Virus record (IMG/VR): IMGVR_UViG_3300007770_000038
Span: 1 to 38,351 of that record
Reading direction: 5' to 3' (one strand)
Length of the DNA stretch: 38,351 nt
DNA from: a virus
In this document: positions 37,701 to 38,351 of the stretch, in pieces
Layout of the letters: each line of letters starts with the position of its first letter
Position numbering within the stretch: position 1 is the stretch's first letter
Program-made: the position numbers and the translations under genes
The notes under the pieces: model-generated
The model's input: the letters and a program-made list of their open reading frames with translations, nothing else
The model's database searches: none
What the model was told of the DNA's origin: nothing

Positions 37701-38351
37701 TTGTTTTATAACGGTAATGCCCTTTCTTGGGAAGAACATCCTGAATGTGTGCAGTGCGAGCTATAATGTTTCCTGCTTTACTGCGTTTAGCACGGCTATT
37801 AGCTTCTGTTTGCCAATCAACATCATCAGACATTTCTACCTCTGCCCAAACGTGATTTGGCGGTCGAAATGAAGGAGCTGTTGTCCCTTCGGGATAAGGA
37901 ATTTTTTTGTTAATTTTTGCTCGTGCTGCTTTGTCCTTTGCTCCCTCAGGTTCAATTCCCTCTTTTTTGTACGCTTTAAGACGTTGAGCGTCAACTTTGG
38001 CGGCAGTTTTCTTTTGAGCATCTGTACGCCCTCCAATGTGATTGGCAACTGGCATGTCTCCCGCATGCCACCCTGGACGAAAAGCAAGTTCTCCAATTTC
38101 AGATTTTACTTTTCCAGACTTAGCCTGCTCCCCAATGATAGCTTCTACCCACTCTCCTACAATAACTGGAGTTTTTGCATCAACAAACAATGGAAACAAT
38201 TTACCCGGTTGATTGGGATCTATTCTAAATAATTTATATGCTTTAACTGACTTCTTGGGAGGTTTAACTTTTTTCCAAGCCTCAGGCTCGCCAGGAGTAA
38301 TTTCGGCTTTTTCTCCACTTGGCAGAGTGGCTACAGTTGGATCATCTTTTT
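34729..38351 (-). CDS. Giant polyvalent/internal virion protein, C-terminal part with HExxH peptidase motif
   Basis: Continuation of the gene that starts at 4410. Residue 1471 is encoded at 38230-38232, and the stretch 38233-38351 repeats residues 1431-1470. An FRPGWHAGDMPVANHIG motif at residues 1521-1537 is typical of phage polyvalent proteins. At 1786-1790, within HSIGHELVHAQL, is a HExxH zinc-peptidase motif, and AFEEILAEHGG about 50 residues later could give the third ligand, as in gluzincins. The last third is helical with a hydrophobic stretch near 2440-2500 and ends in a poly-lysine run before SDYYFD. Such multidomain proteins are injected with phage DNA in related phages; that role is inferred here. 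No lytic transglycosylase motif was recognised. Confidence 0.85.
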   Translation of the reverse strand, partial: KDDPTVATLPSGEKAEITPGEPEAWKKVKPPKKSVKAYKLFRIDPNQPGKLFPLFVDAKTPVIVGEWVEAIIGEQAKSGKVKSEIGELAFRPGWHAGDMPVANHIGGRTDAQKKTAAKVDAQRLKAYKKEGIEPEGAKDKAARAKINKKIPYPEGTTAPSFRPPNHVWAEVEMSDDVDWQTEANSRAKRSKAGNIIARTAHIQDVLPKKGHYRYKTNSNMTGNWLISGEMKVIRVLSDNEVSQINKEAGVADLPRKEPGVTELQEPFLPEALKSQQELIPEFLSNIKDSKELTQEQKEFVEKIQEMGHSLEFSKSDGRVIEGRLHGSARRGPKGKSVITIADGLVPDQQIHSIGHELVHAQLAKLSPDLRSRVFSMVKELVNDKSFINAVKENWDLEKGSRGDLQAFEEILAEHGGRVLTRNKSTLGNAFNKVKDLFYKVSEIIIDLAEFAFRGKSSLKLDDLASAIIDLDVDRIESITADQEVTVIAGYPESDIQLSFFKQKKKRKPDVLLSKQDLETKRNLAGVFGEWLEGADWYISTLDGIEQLIENLIRVPGTQYAGKLHDQITKPAFKAAENFLTRQRTTREAAFDSFNKVLKDQGLNPEQIKDLFMGLRKPPNFEKGDSTGVYFESQSGYGVKEQPITKDQGIQLWMWRQDKTLQGSFDTMQWTDDVDAQLNSYIGEEGIALGKYMMSVYKKLGVEMNDVLFEVEGWKLPIIENYSPVSKHAKNAVLDIEEAMKDGIVKSTAKNNSMKLRVDEKAALDATRGALEVFDKHISEMNHYITHGEVAARMKNLFKDDRVKRAIIQIYGPQRVRLIKHMIDNFTRGGIDYGRIDPFVSKLIRNVAVGKLAINFPSAVKQLGSVPAYANAMPAKEWSKGFLSFFKNASSNIKILLETDYIKNRITTTGDRDLRSVAESKSFQQAAMGAKNWRDRLMILTRLGDVGAIMAGGWPIYKKTYDEAIAAGKSIEEAKEMAEFEFGFVSDRSQQSSKPQNLSYFQSSGSFAKLFTMFMTSPIQYQRIINSSIRAWRKGRINLPTAIKTVAIYHIILPQIFTAMGSMGLGLFSDDEEKKEAWWRRQRYAAALGNLNAFFLAGDALEALLGSIIKDEQFYDLSNPVVSEISDIVRSAANIDAEGNLSDLVGSMMLLLGGIPYDTISREFEAKYELLQGDDVYQNIWGISDYSAFETKKKKKKKKSTSDYYFD
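38233..38351. repeat. Terminal direct repeat, copy 2 (circular-assembly overlap)
   Basis: Exact second copy of bases 1-119. Removing one copy leaves a 38,232-base circle in which the giant minus-strand gene is uninterrupted. Confidence 0.93.

Noticed and set aside
37836-38096. 86-codon minus-strand frame within the giant gene
   Set aside because: Lys/Arg/Gln-rich shadow where the giant frame is itself well formed; unlike the nested frame at 621-839.

Overview
WHAT IT IS. The window is a complete, circularly closing genome (38,232 unique bases) of a short-tailed (podovirus-like) double-stranded DNA phage, opened in the middle of one giant gene. Bases 1-119 are repeated exactly at 38233-38351, and the minus-strand reading frame that leaves at base 1 re-enters in frame at base 38232. 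The host is an unidentified bacterium. It should read consensus sigma-70 promoters, because six sites have a perfect TTGACA, a 17-base spacer and a perfect TATAAT. Many internal genes carry ordinary Shine-Dalgarno sites. I see no integrase, repressor, DNA polymerase, primase, phage RNA polymerase or recognisable endolysin. || LAYOUT. A divergent promoter pair at 18163-18249 divides the map. Leftward (minus strand) runs the late region: two small proteins, a tRNA-like RNA, large terminase, GNAT-like protein, small terminase, then (second promoter) portal, Bbp19-like protein and scaffold, then (third promoter) major capsid, tail tube A and B-like proteins, internal virion proteins and a 2,637-residue polyvalent protein. 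That gene crosses the contig ends and stops at 34729. A fourth promoter at 34691-34719 then drives fibre, lectin, FnIII, small membrane and tailspike genes down to 28227. || Rightward (plus strand) runs the early and replication region, 18750-28230. A roughly 500-base structured leader is followed by a run of very small acidic early genes and a second plus promoter with downstream repeats. Then come an SSB-like protein, a possible sigma-like protein, a metallophosphoesterase, an all-alpha nucleotide-processing-like protein, a RecB-like nuclease, a RecD/Dda-like helicase and an HNH nuclease. The two transcription units meet head-on at 28227-28230, where the two stop codons overlap. || HOW IT WORKS TOGETHER (inference). 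Host RNA polymerase would start both directions from the central pair. The early products prepare the cell and process DNA for a borrowed host replisome. The late products build a T7-architecture capsid whose ejection proteins include the giant polyvalent protein. || MOST UNUSUAL. At 17204-17272 (minus) lies a 69-base RNA-like sequence with the hallmarks of the tRNA-like domain of tmRNA (G3:U70 acceptor pair, GATTCGACG, GGAC plus T arm, encoded CCA). It has no mRNA-like domain and is wedged between two genes, four bases before the terminase start codon.
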